6,749 nucleotides of DNA from Victivallaceae bacterium (lineage in GTDB: Bacteria > Verrucomicrobiota > Lentisphaeria > Victivallales > Victivallaceae), in NCBI GenBank assembly GCA_028717165.1, contig JAQUOK010000173.1, positions 1 through 6,749 on the forward strand, in the 5' to 3' direction. Position 1 is the stretch's first letter. Each line of letters begins with the position of its first letter. Made by a program: the position numbers and the translations under genes. The notes under the pieces are model-generated. The model saw only the letters and a list, made by a program, of their open reading frames with translations. It searched no databases and was not told the DNA's origin. Of the stretch, positions 1 to 5,588 are shown one piece after another.

Positions 1-1
1 C

Positions 2-361
2 GCAAACTATCCAGCAATGAACTATGCCTACCCCCTTTTTTCCGAACCGGACGAAGAAAAAATTGCCAGGGTATGTGAGGAAACAAGTTGTACGGTTGTT
101 TATAATTTGCAGGACGACACTTATTATCTGGCGCTGACCGGCGGCGGGATGGATTTGTCTCAAAGTATTGCATTGGCGTATATCATTTGCGACGGCTGTA
201 TCGATTGGGACTTCATTGAAAATGTATATATTTCCGGTGCATTCAGTGTTTCCGAGGCGGAGTACCAGATCATTCTTAAAGAAATGGAACGGCAACTCTC
301 AATCAGTATAGACAACCACAAAGCGAAATTACAGAAAGTAAGGAAACAACTAAAAAAGTAG
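2..361 (+). CDS. Hypothetical protein, probably 5'-truncated by the window edge
   Basis: I do not recognise a named family. The frame is open from base 2 (reading ANYPA before the first Met), so the ATG at 17 may be internal; too little upstream sequence is present to judge a ribosome binding site. About 119 residues are visible. The middle contains YYLALTGGGMDLSQSIALAY, a compact Gly-rich/MDLS motif that I recall only from uncharacterised phage- and plasmid-type proteins. The last ~30 residues are Lys/Arg/Gln-rich and probably a helical or coiled-coil tail. There is no signal peptide or membrane segment. The gene ends 15 bp before a strong intrinsic terminator, so it is the last gene of a rightward transcript. 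Being coding is likely; function is unknown. Confidence 0.7.
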   Translation, partial: ANYPAMNYAYPLFSEPDEEKIARVCEETSCTVVYNLQDDTYYLALTGGGMDLSQSIALAYIICDGCIDWDFIENVYISGAFSVSEAEYQIILKEMERQLSISIDNHKAKLQKVRKQLKK

Positions 362-376
362 ATTTATATGGAGGCT

Positions 377-409
377 GGAGCCGGAAAAAAATCCGGCTCC
401 GCTTTTTTT
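377..409 (+). terminator. Rho-independent terminator of the leftmost gene
   Basis: GGAGCCGGA (377-385) pairs perfectly with TCCGGCTCC (392-400) around an A6 loop. GC and a T7 tract (403-409) follow. It begins 15 bp after the stop codon of the 114-119-residue gene and points the same way, which is the classic arrangement for an intrinsic terminator. Confidence 0.92.
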
Positions 410-485
410 AGCGAATCCGGATTTTTTTATCGCTAGAGTTAAGGAATCAACTCAACCACCAAATTCTATATTTCAAAATTTATTG

Positions 486-514
486 ACTTGAAGTGCCAAA
501 TTGGCACTTCAAGT
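486..514. repeat. 14-bp perfect inverted repeat with a 1-nt centre
   Basis: ACTTGAAGTGCCAA (486-499) and its exact reverse complement TTGGCACTTCAAGT (501-514) flank a single A. It lies in the AT-rich gap between the leftmost gene and the end of the AbiE operon. Neither side has a T tract, so it is not a standard intrinsic terminator. A loop of one base would not fold well as a hairpin either. A dimeric protein-binding site or recombination/processing site is more likely. The role is unknown. Confidence 0.75.
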
Positions 515-616
515 TGGGCGAATCAGAACATCCGTTTTTGCATATATTGATACATAATACCCGTAAAACGCAAATAAATATCATTATATAGCAAAATCAG
601 GAAACAAGGAATAACA

Positions 617-1540
617 TTATTCTTTCCAGACCGTATCGACGGAGCTCCATGTTTTTTCAAAATTCTCTTTTCCGCGCAAAGCTTCTACTACCGGTATTAG
701 GAATTTTTTAAGATTTTCAATTACTGTTTGAAAATTTTCCGGCACTGCTTCGGGTTTCGTTTTACGAAGAAATGCTTTCCATTGAGTTTGCTTCTGCTCA
801 TCTTCACTGAATTCTCTGGAAAATGCAAAGGGCAGATTCTCAGGTATTTCAGTTTGCCGTCTTTCAAATGTGGATTTTATCGCTTCGGAGAGAACATTTC
901 CGGCAAAATCAAAAGAATTATTCAGCATCCAAATATCAAAAAAATCCTTCATGCGGCTGTTAGCAATACCAAGTGCTACCATAGCATGGAACTTTTCGGC
1001 AACGACAGAATACCTCGTGTAAGCGTGCAGTTCAGGAGCAGGAACGTCAAGCAAAGTAGGAAAACTGACCTGCTCCGGAACTGGAACGATGGAATCTCCA
1101 AAACCAATGTCGATTTGTACCGGAATGACTGCCTGGTCGAGCTTTCCTTTCATGGTTATTCTTATGCCGCCATAAAGTTGATCTTCTCTTATCGGAAATG
1201 CACTTACACTGTCAGCTTGAAAAATTATACCGTCTTCCAGACACGAAATTTGCGATATTTCAATAAATATTTGTTTCAGTCGTGAAACATCCGGGGAACC
1301 GAAAGACATCAGATCCGCATCCTTTGTAACACGGGGACTACTCCCTTGCCAAATTAGAAATAAACTGGCTCCTTTCAAAATAAATTTGTCAGCAAAACTT
1401 GATTTGCTTAGCCTGAAAAGTAAACGTTCTATGCAGTAACGAAGCAGCAGATAGTTAAAGTCCTCTTTCTTTTCCTTGGATAAATTCAATAACTTCTGAA
1501 AAACAGAATGACCAATGTTCTTTTTTCTGCCGGAACTCAT
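617..1540 (-). CDS. abiEii: AbiEii/AbiGii-family nucleotidyltransferase toxin (type IV TA)
   Basis: A 307-residue protein with the features of the AbiEii/AbiGii nucleotidyltransferase family. Residues ~56-64 read KGASLFLIW, the Gly-Ser motif I region. T-K-D-A-D-L at 72-77 supplies the D-x-D metal-binding pair (D74, D76). VQIDIGFGD at 141-149 carries the third acidic residue (D144). K183 and the R-M-K-D-F-F-D-I stretch (196-203) match the conserved K...KDxxD block. In studied systems such toxins transfer nucleotides, in some homologues to tRNA, and arrest growth; they give phage abortive infection. I chose the ATG at 1540 over an in-frame start at 1585: it overlaps the antitoxin stop as ATGA and has GGAGG 7 nt upstream, whereas the 1585 start would overlap the antitoxin by 49 bp. 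It is second in a two-gene operon. All expected motifs seem intact. The target in this host is unknown. Confidence 0.9.
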   Translation of the reverse strand: MSSGRKKNIGHSVFQKLLNLSKEKKEDFNYLLLRYCIERLLFRLSKSSFADKFILKGASLFLIWQGSSPRVTKDADLMSFGSPDVSRLKQIFIEISQISCLEDGIIFQADSVSAFPIREDQLYGGIRITMKGKLDQAVIPVQIDIGFGDSIVPVPEQVSFPTLLDVPAPELHAYTRYSVVAEKFHAMVALGIANSRMKDFFDIWMLNNSFDFAGNVLSEAIKSTFERRQTEIPENLPFAFSREFSEDEQKQTQWKAFLRKTKPEAVPENFQTVIENLKKFLIPVVEALRGKENFEKTWSSVDTVWKE

Positions 1541-2133
1541 ATTACAGCCTCCATATATGGACGGATTATATTTGAAACTCGGCAAACTTTAGCAGCTTCC
1601 CAGATTTCATCGGGGCTTGCTTTCCGGCTTCTGAATGTCTCTTGAAGCGCCTCAAGCGCAACATCAATTCCAATCTTGTTCCTGAATTTAAAACAATCAG
1701 CAACTGTCTTGGCCGGAGTATAAATCTTTACCGGAACTTTATTTATGTGATATGTCCCTATACCGTAGTTAAATGCTTTTCCTGAAGTATGCATGACCCT
1801 GGTTGGAGGATAGTCAAAACTCGGTTTTTTGGTTGCTCCTTCAAGCATAAGCCAAATTTCCGGTGAAATCTGTGTAGTCAGTTCATGAAACTGCAGGGCT
1901 GAAATCAGGCAAATAATCCCCTGTGGAGCCAGTTTAGATACTTGAGCAAAACTCATAAATTCGCTTGAAATTTTATCCGGCAGGGCATATAGCCCTCTAC
2001 CAACACGTTCCAGTATCCCTTGTTGAGACATACGAATAAGCTGTAGCCTTGTTTGACCACTAGAATCAATATCAGATGGACGTATAATTCCATGTTTATT
2101 TATAAATTTAAGTATTTGTTCTTTGGTTTTCAT
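1537..2133 (-). CDS. abiEi: AbiEi-family antitoxin and transcriptional repressor (type IV TA)
   Basis: A 198-residue protein matching the AbiEi antitoxin family. Residues 1-52 form a winged-helix DNA-binding domain ending in the typical wing GRGLYALP (45-52). The C-terminal part contains the family-typical segment VKIYTPAKTVADCFKFRNKIG (135-155) and then DVALEAL. In characterised AbiE systems the N-terminal domain binds inverted repeats in the operon's own promoter, while the C-terminal domain is needed to neutralise the toxin without forming a stable complex. The ATG at 2133 is preferred over a TTG at 2145 because AGGTG precedes it. It is first in the operon and its TGA overlaps the toxin ATG (ATGA, 1537-1540). 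Matching inverted boxes lie directly upstream (2143-2196), which supports autorepression. No truncation or frameshift is seen. Confidence 0.9.
   Translation of the reverse strand: MKTKEQILKFINKHGIIRPSDIDSSGQTRLQLIRMSQQGILERVGRGLYALPDKISSEFMSFAQVSKLAPQGIICLISALQFHELTTQISPEIWLMLEGATKKPSFDYPPTRVMHTSGKAFNYGIGTYHINKVPVKIYTPAKTVADCFKFRNKIGIDVALEALQETFRSRKASPDEIWEAAKVCRVSNIIRPYMEAVI
1548..1552 (-). promoter_or_regulatory. Ribosome binding site deciding the toxin start
   Basis: The minus strand reads GGAGG, then CTGTAAT, then ATG at 1540. This strong Shine-Dalgarno lies inside the last codons of the antitoxin gene and, with the ATGA overlap, indicates translational coupling of toxin to antitoxin. 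Confidence 0.8.
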
Positions 2134-2142
2134 AAGCACCTG

Positions 2143-2196
2143 CAATGTTGCATAATTACTATAAATATAAATAATATTAGTAAGTTTGCAACATTG
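2143..2196 (-). promoter_or_regulatory. Predicted AbiEi operator: paired inverted 19-bp boxes
   Basis: Box 1 is CAATGTTGCATAATTACTA at 2143-2161. Box 2 at 2178-2196 reads on the minus strand CAATGTTGCAAACTTACTA. They match at 17 of 19 positions and face each other across a 16-bp AT-only spacer. The first 10 bases and last 6 bases are identical. The pair sits immediately upstream of the antitoxin ATG. AbiEi proteins are known to bind two inverted repeats and bend DNA over their promoter, so this is inferred to be the autoregulatory operator. Confidence 0.85.
2164..2191 (-). promoter_or_regulatory. Predicted sigma70-type promoter of the AbiE operon
   Basis: On the minus strand TTGCAA (2191-2186, 4/6 to the -35 consensus) and TATATT (2169-2164, 5/6 to the -10) are 16 bp apart. 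The -35 lies inside the distal operator box and the -10 lies in the AT spacer between boxes, so repressor binding would block polymerase. Transcription would start near 2157, about 24 nt before the antitoxin ATG. Confidence 0.6.
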
Positions 2197-2351
2197 TGGA
2201 TGAAATTTTTTATGAAAAATATCGAAATATACCTCTGCAATCGCTTATCAGGTCATTTAGATTTTTTTGAGAGAAGGCTCAACCCGCACCTTGCTATACA
2301 CTTTTCTAATTCTCTTATTTTCAATAAATTGCATCCTTGAATGTTTAATTG

Positions 2352-2387
2352 TTTTGTAAGAAAAAGTGTATACTTTTCCTTACAAAA
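2352..2387. promoter_or_regulatory. 36-bp imperfect palindrome, putative operator
   Basis: The outer arms TTTTGTAAG (2352-2360) and CTTACAAAA (2379-2387) are perfect 9-bp complements. The inner 18 bp around GTGTATAC also pair except at two positions, giving 16 of 18 base pairs over 36 bp with no loop. It overlaps the -35 region of the rightward promoter at 2380-2409. An 11-bp part, AAAAGTGTATA (2362-2372), recurs in inverted orientation at 2295-2305. This suggests a binding site for a dimeric or tetrameric repressor. The regulator is not identifiable here. Confidence 0.7.
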
Positions 2388-2409
2388 ATATCCTGGACTA
2401 TGTTATAAT
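2380..2409 (+). promoter_or_regulatory. Predicted promoter with extended -10 reading toward the IS
   Basis: TATAAT (2404-2409) is a perfect -10 preceded by TGT, giving the extended -10 form TGnTATAAT. A poor -35, TTACAA (2380-2385), lies 18 bp upstream and inside the palindrome arm. A small GNRA-type hairpin, CGCA-GAAA-TGCG (2416-2427), would sit at the start of the transcript. The promoter drives the 2474/2480 start codons, which the insertion sequence now separates from the rest of their frame. Confidence 0.6.
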
Positions 2410-2503
2410 AACTCACGCAGAAATGCGAATATTTTGAACTGGGAAAATCAGGGAAAGTCATCCGTGGAATTGGATGAAAATGACAGACAAATTGACGGAA
2501 TTC

Positions 2504-2533
2504 CCTTACGCACTATGTCATAACTCATCCGAG
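2504..2533 (+). repeat. Left terminal inverted repeat of the IS
   Basis: Thirty bp matching the right repeat at 28 positions. The inner 20 bp (2514-2533, ending CATAACTCATCCGAG) are perfect. Confidence 0.9.
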
Positions 2534-2643
2534 GGGAATATAAGCAATATAATCTGCCGATTCAATAAGTCAAATGTTTGAAAAAGTCAAAATAACGGTT
2601 GATATTACACATTTTGATTCTGAATATAATTGGATTTATTGGC

Positions 2644-3774
2644 ATGAAACGACGAATGAAATTAACAGCGACCAAGGTCTATGGCAGATTCATGGGCTTT
2701 ATTGCCGGGATGCAGGACAAGGTTGTCCAGGATTCAATAGAGAATTTACAGAAATCGCTTGAGTACTGCATGGAAGAAAACCGGGTGCTCAAAGAGCTAC
2801 TGGAAGACGCAACCGGCAGGAAACGGATTATATTGAAAGATTCCCATCGCCGGAGACTGGCGGCAAAAGGCATCGCGCTGAGCAAGCATATTTTGGGAAA
2901 TATAATGACCATGTTCCAACCAGAAACCTTGCTCCGCTGGCATCGCGATTTGATAAAGAAAAAGTACAGCAAAAGAAGCACGCCGGAACATTATCGAAAA
3001 ATAACCCCGGAAATGGTTAAGGAAGTTTTGAGGTTGGCTAAGCGCAACTCAAACTGGGGTTATCAGCGAATTCGCGATATGATGCAATATCTCGGCTTTG
3101 AGATCAGTACCGCGACTGTGCGAAGAATCCTGGATGAACACGGCATTAAACCCGATCCGAAACATAAGCCCAATATAACTTGGAATGAGTTTATCAAATC
3201 GCATTGGGAAGTTCTCGCGGCTACGGACTTTCTCAGCGTTGAATTACTTACGCCATTTGGCTTAATGCGCTGCATGATTCTGTTTTTCATTGATATCCAA
3301 ACTCGCACAGTAAAGCTTGGCGGTGTGAAAATCAATCCAGATGGAGCCTGGGTTAAACAGATTGCCAGGAATATGACCGATTCATGGGATGGCTTCCTGC
3401 TCGGCAAGAAATACCTGATATGCGACCGTGATCCGCTCTTTACGAAGGATGTTGAACAAGTTCTCAAAGGCAGCGGCGTAAAAATGAAGCGAATCGCGGC
3501 TGGAGTTCCTTCTATGAATTGCTACTCGGAGAGTTTTGTAAAAACATTAAAAGTAGAGTGTCTGAACAAAATGATTTTTCTGTCTGAACGACAGGTTAAA
3601 TATGCTGTCAACGAATTTCTGAGTCATTATAATTCCGAGAGAGTTCACTCAGGCCTTGATGGAGAGATGCCAAACGATATACATGAACAACCACCCGATG
3701 GGAAAATCATTGAATTTTCCCGGCTTGGTGGTATGTTAAAGACGTATCGGCGAGTCTATGACGAAGCGGCCTGA
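2644..3774 (+). CDS. IS transposase with rve/DDE integrase core
   Basis: A 376-residue transposase that cuts and joins the ends of the surrounding IS. Residues ~25-60 form a probable coiled coil. The segment FQPETLLRWHR (91-101) followed by a basic stretch is typical of integrase-core transposases of this type. An HTH-like region follows, with GYQRIRDMMQYLGFEIS (139-155) and TVRRIL. The catalytic core starts at HWEVLAATDF (D195 first Asp), continues with CDRDPLF (D261 second Asp), and has SESFVKTLKVECLN with E296 as the catalytic Glu, about 34 residues after D261. The end HYNSERVHSGLDG is the usual C-terminal core motif. The frame is open to a TTG at 2599, but the 15 extra residues look non-coding, so I prefer ATG 2644; its ribosome site is weak, which is common for transposases. 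No frameshift is present. Length is normal for a single-ORF rve transposase. Confidence 0.88.
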   Translation: MKRRMKLTATKVYGRFMGFIAGMQDKVVQDSIENLQKSLEYCMEENRVLKELLEDATGRKRIILKDSHRRRLAAKGIALSKHILGNIMTMFQPETLLRWHRDLIKKKYSKRSTPEHYRKITPEMVKEVLRLAKRNSNWGYQRIRDMMQYLGFEISTATVRRILDEHGIKPDPKHKPNITWNEFIKSHWEVLAATDFLSVELLTPFGLMRCMILFFIDIQTRTVKLGGVKINPDGAWVKQIARNMTDSWDGFLLGKKYLICDRDPLFTKDVEQVLKGSGVKMKRIAAGVPSMNCYSESFVKTLKVECLNKMIFLSERQVKYAVNEFLSHYNSERVHSGLDGEMPNDIHEQPPDGKIIEFSRLGGMLKTYRRVYDEAA

Positions 3775-3789
3775 CGAGCGTTTTTTAAG

Positions 3790-3819
3790 CTCGGATGAGT
3801 TATGACATACTCCGTAAGG
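3790..3819 (-). repeat. Right terminal inverted repeat of the IS
   Basis: Begins CTCGGATGAGTTATGACATA on the plus strand, the exact complement of the inner part of the left repeat. The outer part ends CCGTAAGG. Confidence 0.9.
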
Positions 3820-4020
3820 AACCAATGGCGATTTTGAGTGGCGATAAGAGCTGAAAATTACGGATGAAACCGTGGATGGGACTTGGTTAATCCGCGAATT
3901 GGCAAGTCCGAATAAGTTGCGACAGTATGGTTGTGTTTATTTTCTGGATATGGGGGGTTCCTGCGTGATGGACTTGGTGGTTCAGTCAGCTTGAAAAGAA
4001 TAATAAAAACACCCTCCTAA

Positions 4021-4107
4021 TGGACAAAAAGCGGTCATTGGAATTCTTATCCTGTAATTGAGGCAGAGCCGATGCAAATTGAGCTGAAAAAATGGAAACG
4101 GGCTTAA
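4021..4107 (+). pseudogene. Possible C-terminal coding remnant
   Basis: A 28-codon open stretch without a good start reads WTKSGHWNSYPVIEAEP and ends MQIELKKWKRA before TAA. Composition and the amphipathic basic end look protein-like rather than random, and it follows the IS-split remnant by only 26 bp. It may be the end of a decayed gene. No family is recognised and chance cannot be excluded. The rest of 4108-4384 shows no gene, only an AT-rich upstream region of the Fic gene. Confidence 0.25.
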
Positions 4108-4309
4108 ACAGAGACTTTCCCACTTGAGAAATTGGCAAATTCCCTGTTTCCTGGCAGATAACCATCTGAATTTCAACTAATTACCTCATGCATCTTACTA
4201 TGGAGAGCGTTTCGTTTTATTAAAACATGCACCACGATAAAATGTATTTTATAAGCCAGTTCCTGCATCTTCGGAAATATTTTTTCTTTTCTAATTTTAC
4301 TGTGATCTC

Positions 4310-4327
4310 TTGTAATAAAAGTTACAA
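4310..4327. repeat. Short dyad upstream of the Fic gene
   Basis: TTGTAA (4310-4315) and TTACAA (4322-4327) form a 6-bp dyad with a 6-bp centre, 57 bp before the Fic ATG. On the minus strand its right half extends to TTTTGTAAC, which shares TTTTGTAA with the arms of the 36-bp palindrome at 2352-2387. It may be a weak regulator site or chance in AT-rich DNA. No convincing promoter could be placed next to it. Confidence 0.35.
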
Positions 4328-4369
4328 AATGCTAGTTTATGTGCTTATTACTGACGACGCGTCCAAACT

Positions 4370-4373
4370 GGAG
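4370..4373 (+). promoter_or_regulatory. Ribosome binding site of the Fic gene
   Basis: GGAG followed by an 11-bp spacer before ATG 4385. The spacing is slightly long, but no other in-frame start with a better site is present. Confidence 0.55.
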
Positions 4374-4384
4374 AATAACGATAT

Positions 4385-5443
4385 ATGAATACTTTCCTGG
4401 CTTTTAAAAGAGAACTAAAAGAAATTCCTATCGCTACATCATGGATGCTTAATGATATTGCTGAAATGAAAGGACGACAACAACTTTTCATACAACAGTC
4501 GCCTCAAAAACTTAAAGTACTCCGAGAAAACGCAATTATTGAAAGTGCTGTGTCATCCAACCGGATTGAAGGAGTAATGGTTGCTGACAAACGCATCGGA
4601 ACAGTGATATTTGGGCACAATAACTTGAAAGACCGTAACGAGGAGGAAATCAGAGGATATCGTCAGGCTCTTGATATGATTCATGTCCAGTCCGCAGAAT
4701 TGACTGTGAATGAGAATTTGATTCTTAAACTCCACCAGCTTTCAAGAGGAGATATATGGGACGCCGGTAAATTTAAAGAAAAGGACGGAGATATTATCGA
4801 AACATATCCCGATGGCAGACAACGTGTGCGTTTCAAAACAGTTTCGGCGGCAGATGCTCCCGACTTCCTTTCAAAGTTGCTTGACATGTATAAATATATG
4901 ACAAGAGACAAAATTATACCTCCATTGATTGCTCTTGCCGCGTTTAATCTGGATTTTCTTTGCATACATCCTTTCCGTGATGGTAATGGCAGAGTATCAC
5001 GTTTATTGCTCCTGCTGGAACTATATCAACATGGTTTTGAAGCGGGACGGTTTGTCAGTATCGAAAAGGCTATAGAAAATACCAAGTCGCAGTACTATGA
5101 AACCCTTGAGCTTTCTTCCCGCAACTGGCACGAAGGCAAACATGATCCATGGCCTTATATTAACTATCTGCTCTTTATCATTAAAGATGTCTACAAAAAA
5201 TTTGAGGAAAGAGTGGAAAGCATTAAATCCCCCCGAGGGGCAAAAACAGAACTGGTTCTTAGCACGATTAATTCAATACCGGGAACCTTCTCTTTACGCG
5301 AACTTGAGTCAAAATGTCCTGGAATAAGCCGTGACACCATCCGCGCAGTCCTAAAGCAACAACGGCTTCAAGGAAATTTTGTATGTCAAGGACGTGGCGC
5401 CGGTGCGCGCTGGGGGAAAAATAATAAGGGTAATATCTATTAA
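4385..5443 (+). CDS. Fic-family protein, class II (predicted AMP-transferase)
   Basis: A 352-residue Fic protein that is predicted to transfer AMP (or another nucleotide moiety) from a nucleotide to a hydroxyl side chain of a target protein. The N-terminal ~110 residues match the Fic_N region and include SSNRIEG (57-63). Here S58-x-x-x-E62-G63 fits the inhibitory helix motif [S/T]xxxE[G/N]; because it lies N-terminal to the core in the same chain, this is a self-inhibited class II Fic that needs no separate antitoxin. The active-site loop HPFRDGNGRVSR (195-206) is fully canonical: H195 is the catalytic base, D199 binds metal, and N201, R203 and R206 contact phosphates. Residues ~285-345 form a winged-helix-like domain common at the C-end of these proteins. 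GGAG lies 11 bp before the ATG. The gene stands alone, convergent with the relaxase gene. Its 3' end may be frameshifted (5439-5507). The target is unknown. Confidence 0.9.
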   Translation: MNTFLAFKRELKEIPIATSWMLNDIAEMKGRQQLFIQQSPQKLKVLRENAIIESAVSSNRIEGVMVADKRIGTVIFGHNNLKDRNEEEIRGYRQALDMIHVQSAELTVNENLILKLHQLSRGDIWDAGKFKEKDGDIIETYPDGRQRVRFKTVSAADAPDFLSKLLDMYKYMTRDKIIPPLIALAAFNLDFLCIHPFRDGNGRVSRLLLLLELYQHGFEAGRFVSIEKAIENTKSQYYETLELSSRNWHEGKHDPWPYINYLLFIIKDVYKKFEERVESIKSPRGAKTELVLSTINSIPGTFSLRELESKCPGISRDTIRAVLKQQRLQGNFVCQGRGAGARWGKNNKGNIY

Positions 5444-5465
5444 TAAGGGTATTGATAAGGGTATT
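5423..5465 (+). repeat. Three short repeats at the 3' end of the Fic gene
   Basis: AATAAGGGTA (5423-5432), AATAAGGGTATT (5442-5453) and GATAAGGGTATT (5454-5465). Copies two and three are exact 12-bp neighbours apart from the first base. The first lies 19 bp before the second, which is not a multiple of three. The Fic stop codon (5441-5443) falls at the start of the second copy. Confidence 0.8.
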
Positions 5466-5507
5466 AAAAATCAAGCAGAACTCAAAAGACAAGCTTTAAG
5501 GATTTAA
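5439..5507 (+). other. Out-of-frame continuation of the Fic C-terminus
   Basis: One frame away from the Fic reading frame, and directly at its stop, is an open stretch reading INKGIDKGIKNQ followed by AELKRQALRI and TAA at 5505-5507. In the Fic frame the first repeat encodes NKG, and in this frame the next two repeats encode NKGI and DKGI. Deleting one base near 5438 would join them into a protein about 22 residues longer with a repeated N/D-K-G-I tail. This suggests a frameshift, a slippage site or a sequencing error at the end of the Fic gene. The shift does not touch the catalytic domain. Confidence 0.5.
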
Positions 5508-5588
5508 TCTGCTCTTTGAGGAAAGTGTTTCCGCAAAAAAATCCGCAACTATCCACAACCAATTCTTCGTATATCTGCAACTTTTGAA

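Larger units (their letters stand above)
2504..3819 (+). mobile_element. Insertion sequence, 1316 bp, with 30-bp terminal inverted repeats
   Basis: The left end (2504-2533, beginning CCTTACGCACTATGTC) and the reverse complement of the right end (3790-3819) match at 28 of 30 positions; the two mismatches are at repeat positions 8 and 10. One DDE transposase gene fills the interior and stops 15 bp before the right repeat. No clean target duplication abuts these ends. GGAA at 2497-2500 and 3818-3821 is a possible 4-bp duplication, but its right copy overlaps the terminal repeat, so exact ends are uncertain by a few bases. The near-identical ends and intact frame suggest a recent and possibly active element. 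I cannot assign an ISfinder family with certainty; the transposase is IS3/IS481-like in its rve core. Confidence 0.9.
2480..3994 (+). pseudogene. Small gene split by the IS and frameshifted (remnant)
   Basis: ATG 2480 (or 2474) opens a frame reading MTDKLTE up to 2500, where the IS begins. If the IS and one GGAA copy are removed, the frame continues at 3822 as PMAILSGDKS and then stops at 3852-3854. A one-base shift near 3846-3848 opens a 48-codon frame (3848-3994) that reads ELKITDETVDGTWLIREL and later LRQYGCVYFLDMGGSCVMDL, which looks like real protein. Together they would give a protein of roughly 60-65 residues with a C-terminal Cys-containing, hydrophobic segment. The extended -10 promoter and 36-bp palindrome lie just upstream of the 5' piece. 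I do not recognise the family. The join depends on the assumed GGAA duplication and on a single-base deletion, so this is inference; the 3848-3994 segment could instead be an unrelated fragment. Confidence 0.4.

Noticed and set aside
502..518. Sigma54-like -24/-12 promoter (TGGCAC...TTGG)
   Set aside because: The spacing is one base too long and the -12 GC is replaced by GG; the TGGCAC is part of the palindrome.
728..1285. 185-residue plus-strand ORF
   Set aside because: It is antisense to the AbiEii toxin gene, whose family motifs are clear; the translation shows no domain and has no ribosome binding site.
1541..1585. Upstream in-frame start giving a 322-residue toxin
   Set aside because: It would overlap the antitoxin by 49 bp and lacks the strong GGAGG and ATGA coupling seen at 1540.
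2341..2523. 60-residue plus-strand ORF running across the palindrome and into the IS end
   Set aside because: Its start precedes the promoter, it runs through the palindrome and it stops in the IS terminal repeat; there is no ribosome site or recognisable motif.
2497..3821. GGAA as a definite 4-bp target duplication of the IS
   Set aside because: The right copy overlaps the last bases of the inverted repeat and the left copy is three bases outside it, so it cannot be called with certainty; kept only as a possibility.
3982..4176. 64-residue minus-strand ORF between the IS and the Fic gene
   Set aside because: There is no ribosome site and the composition is Leu/Cys/Phe-rich as in random antisense reading; it overlaps plus-strand remnants.
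5520..5532. GGAAA-GTG-TTTCC hairpin as terminator between the Fic and relaxase genes
   Set aside because: The stem is only 5 bp and AT-rich, and no T tract follows on either strand.
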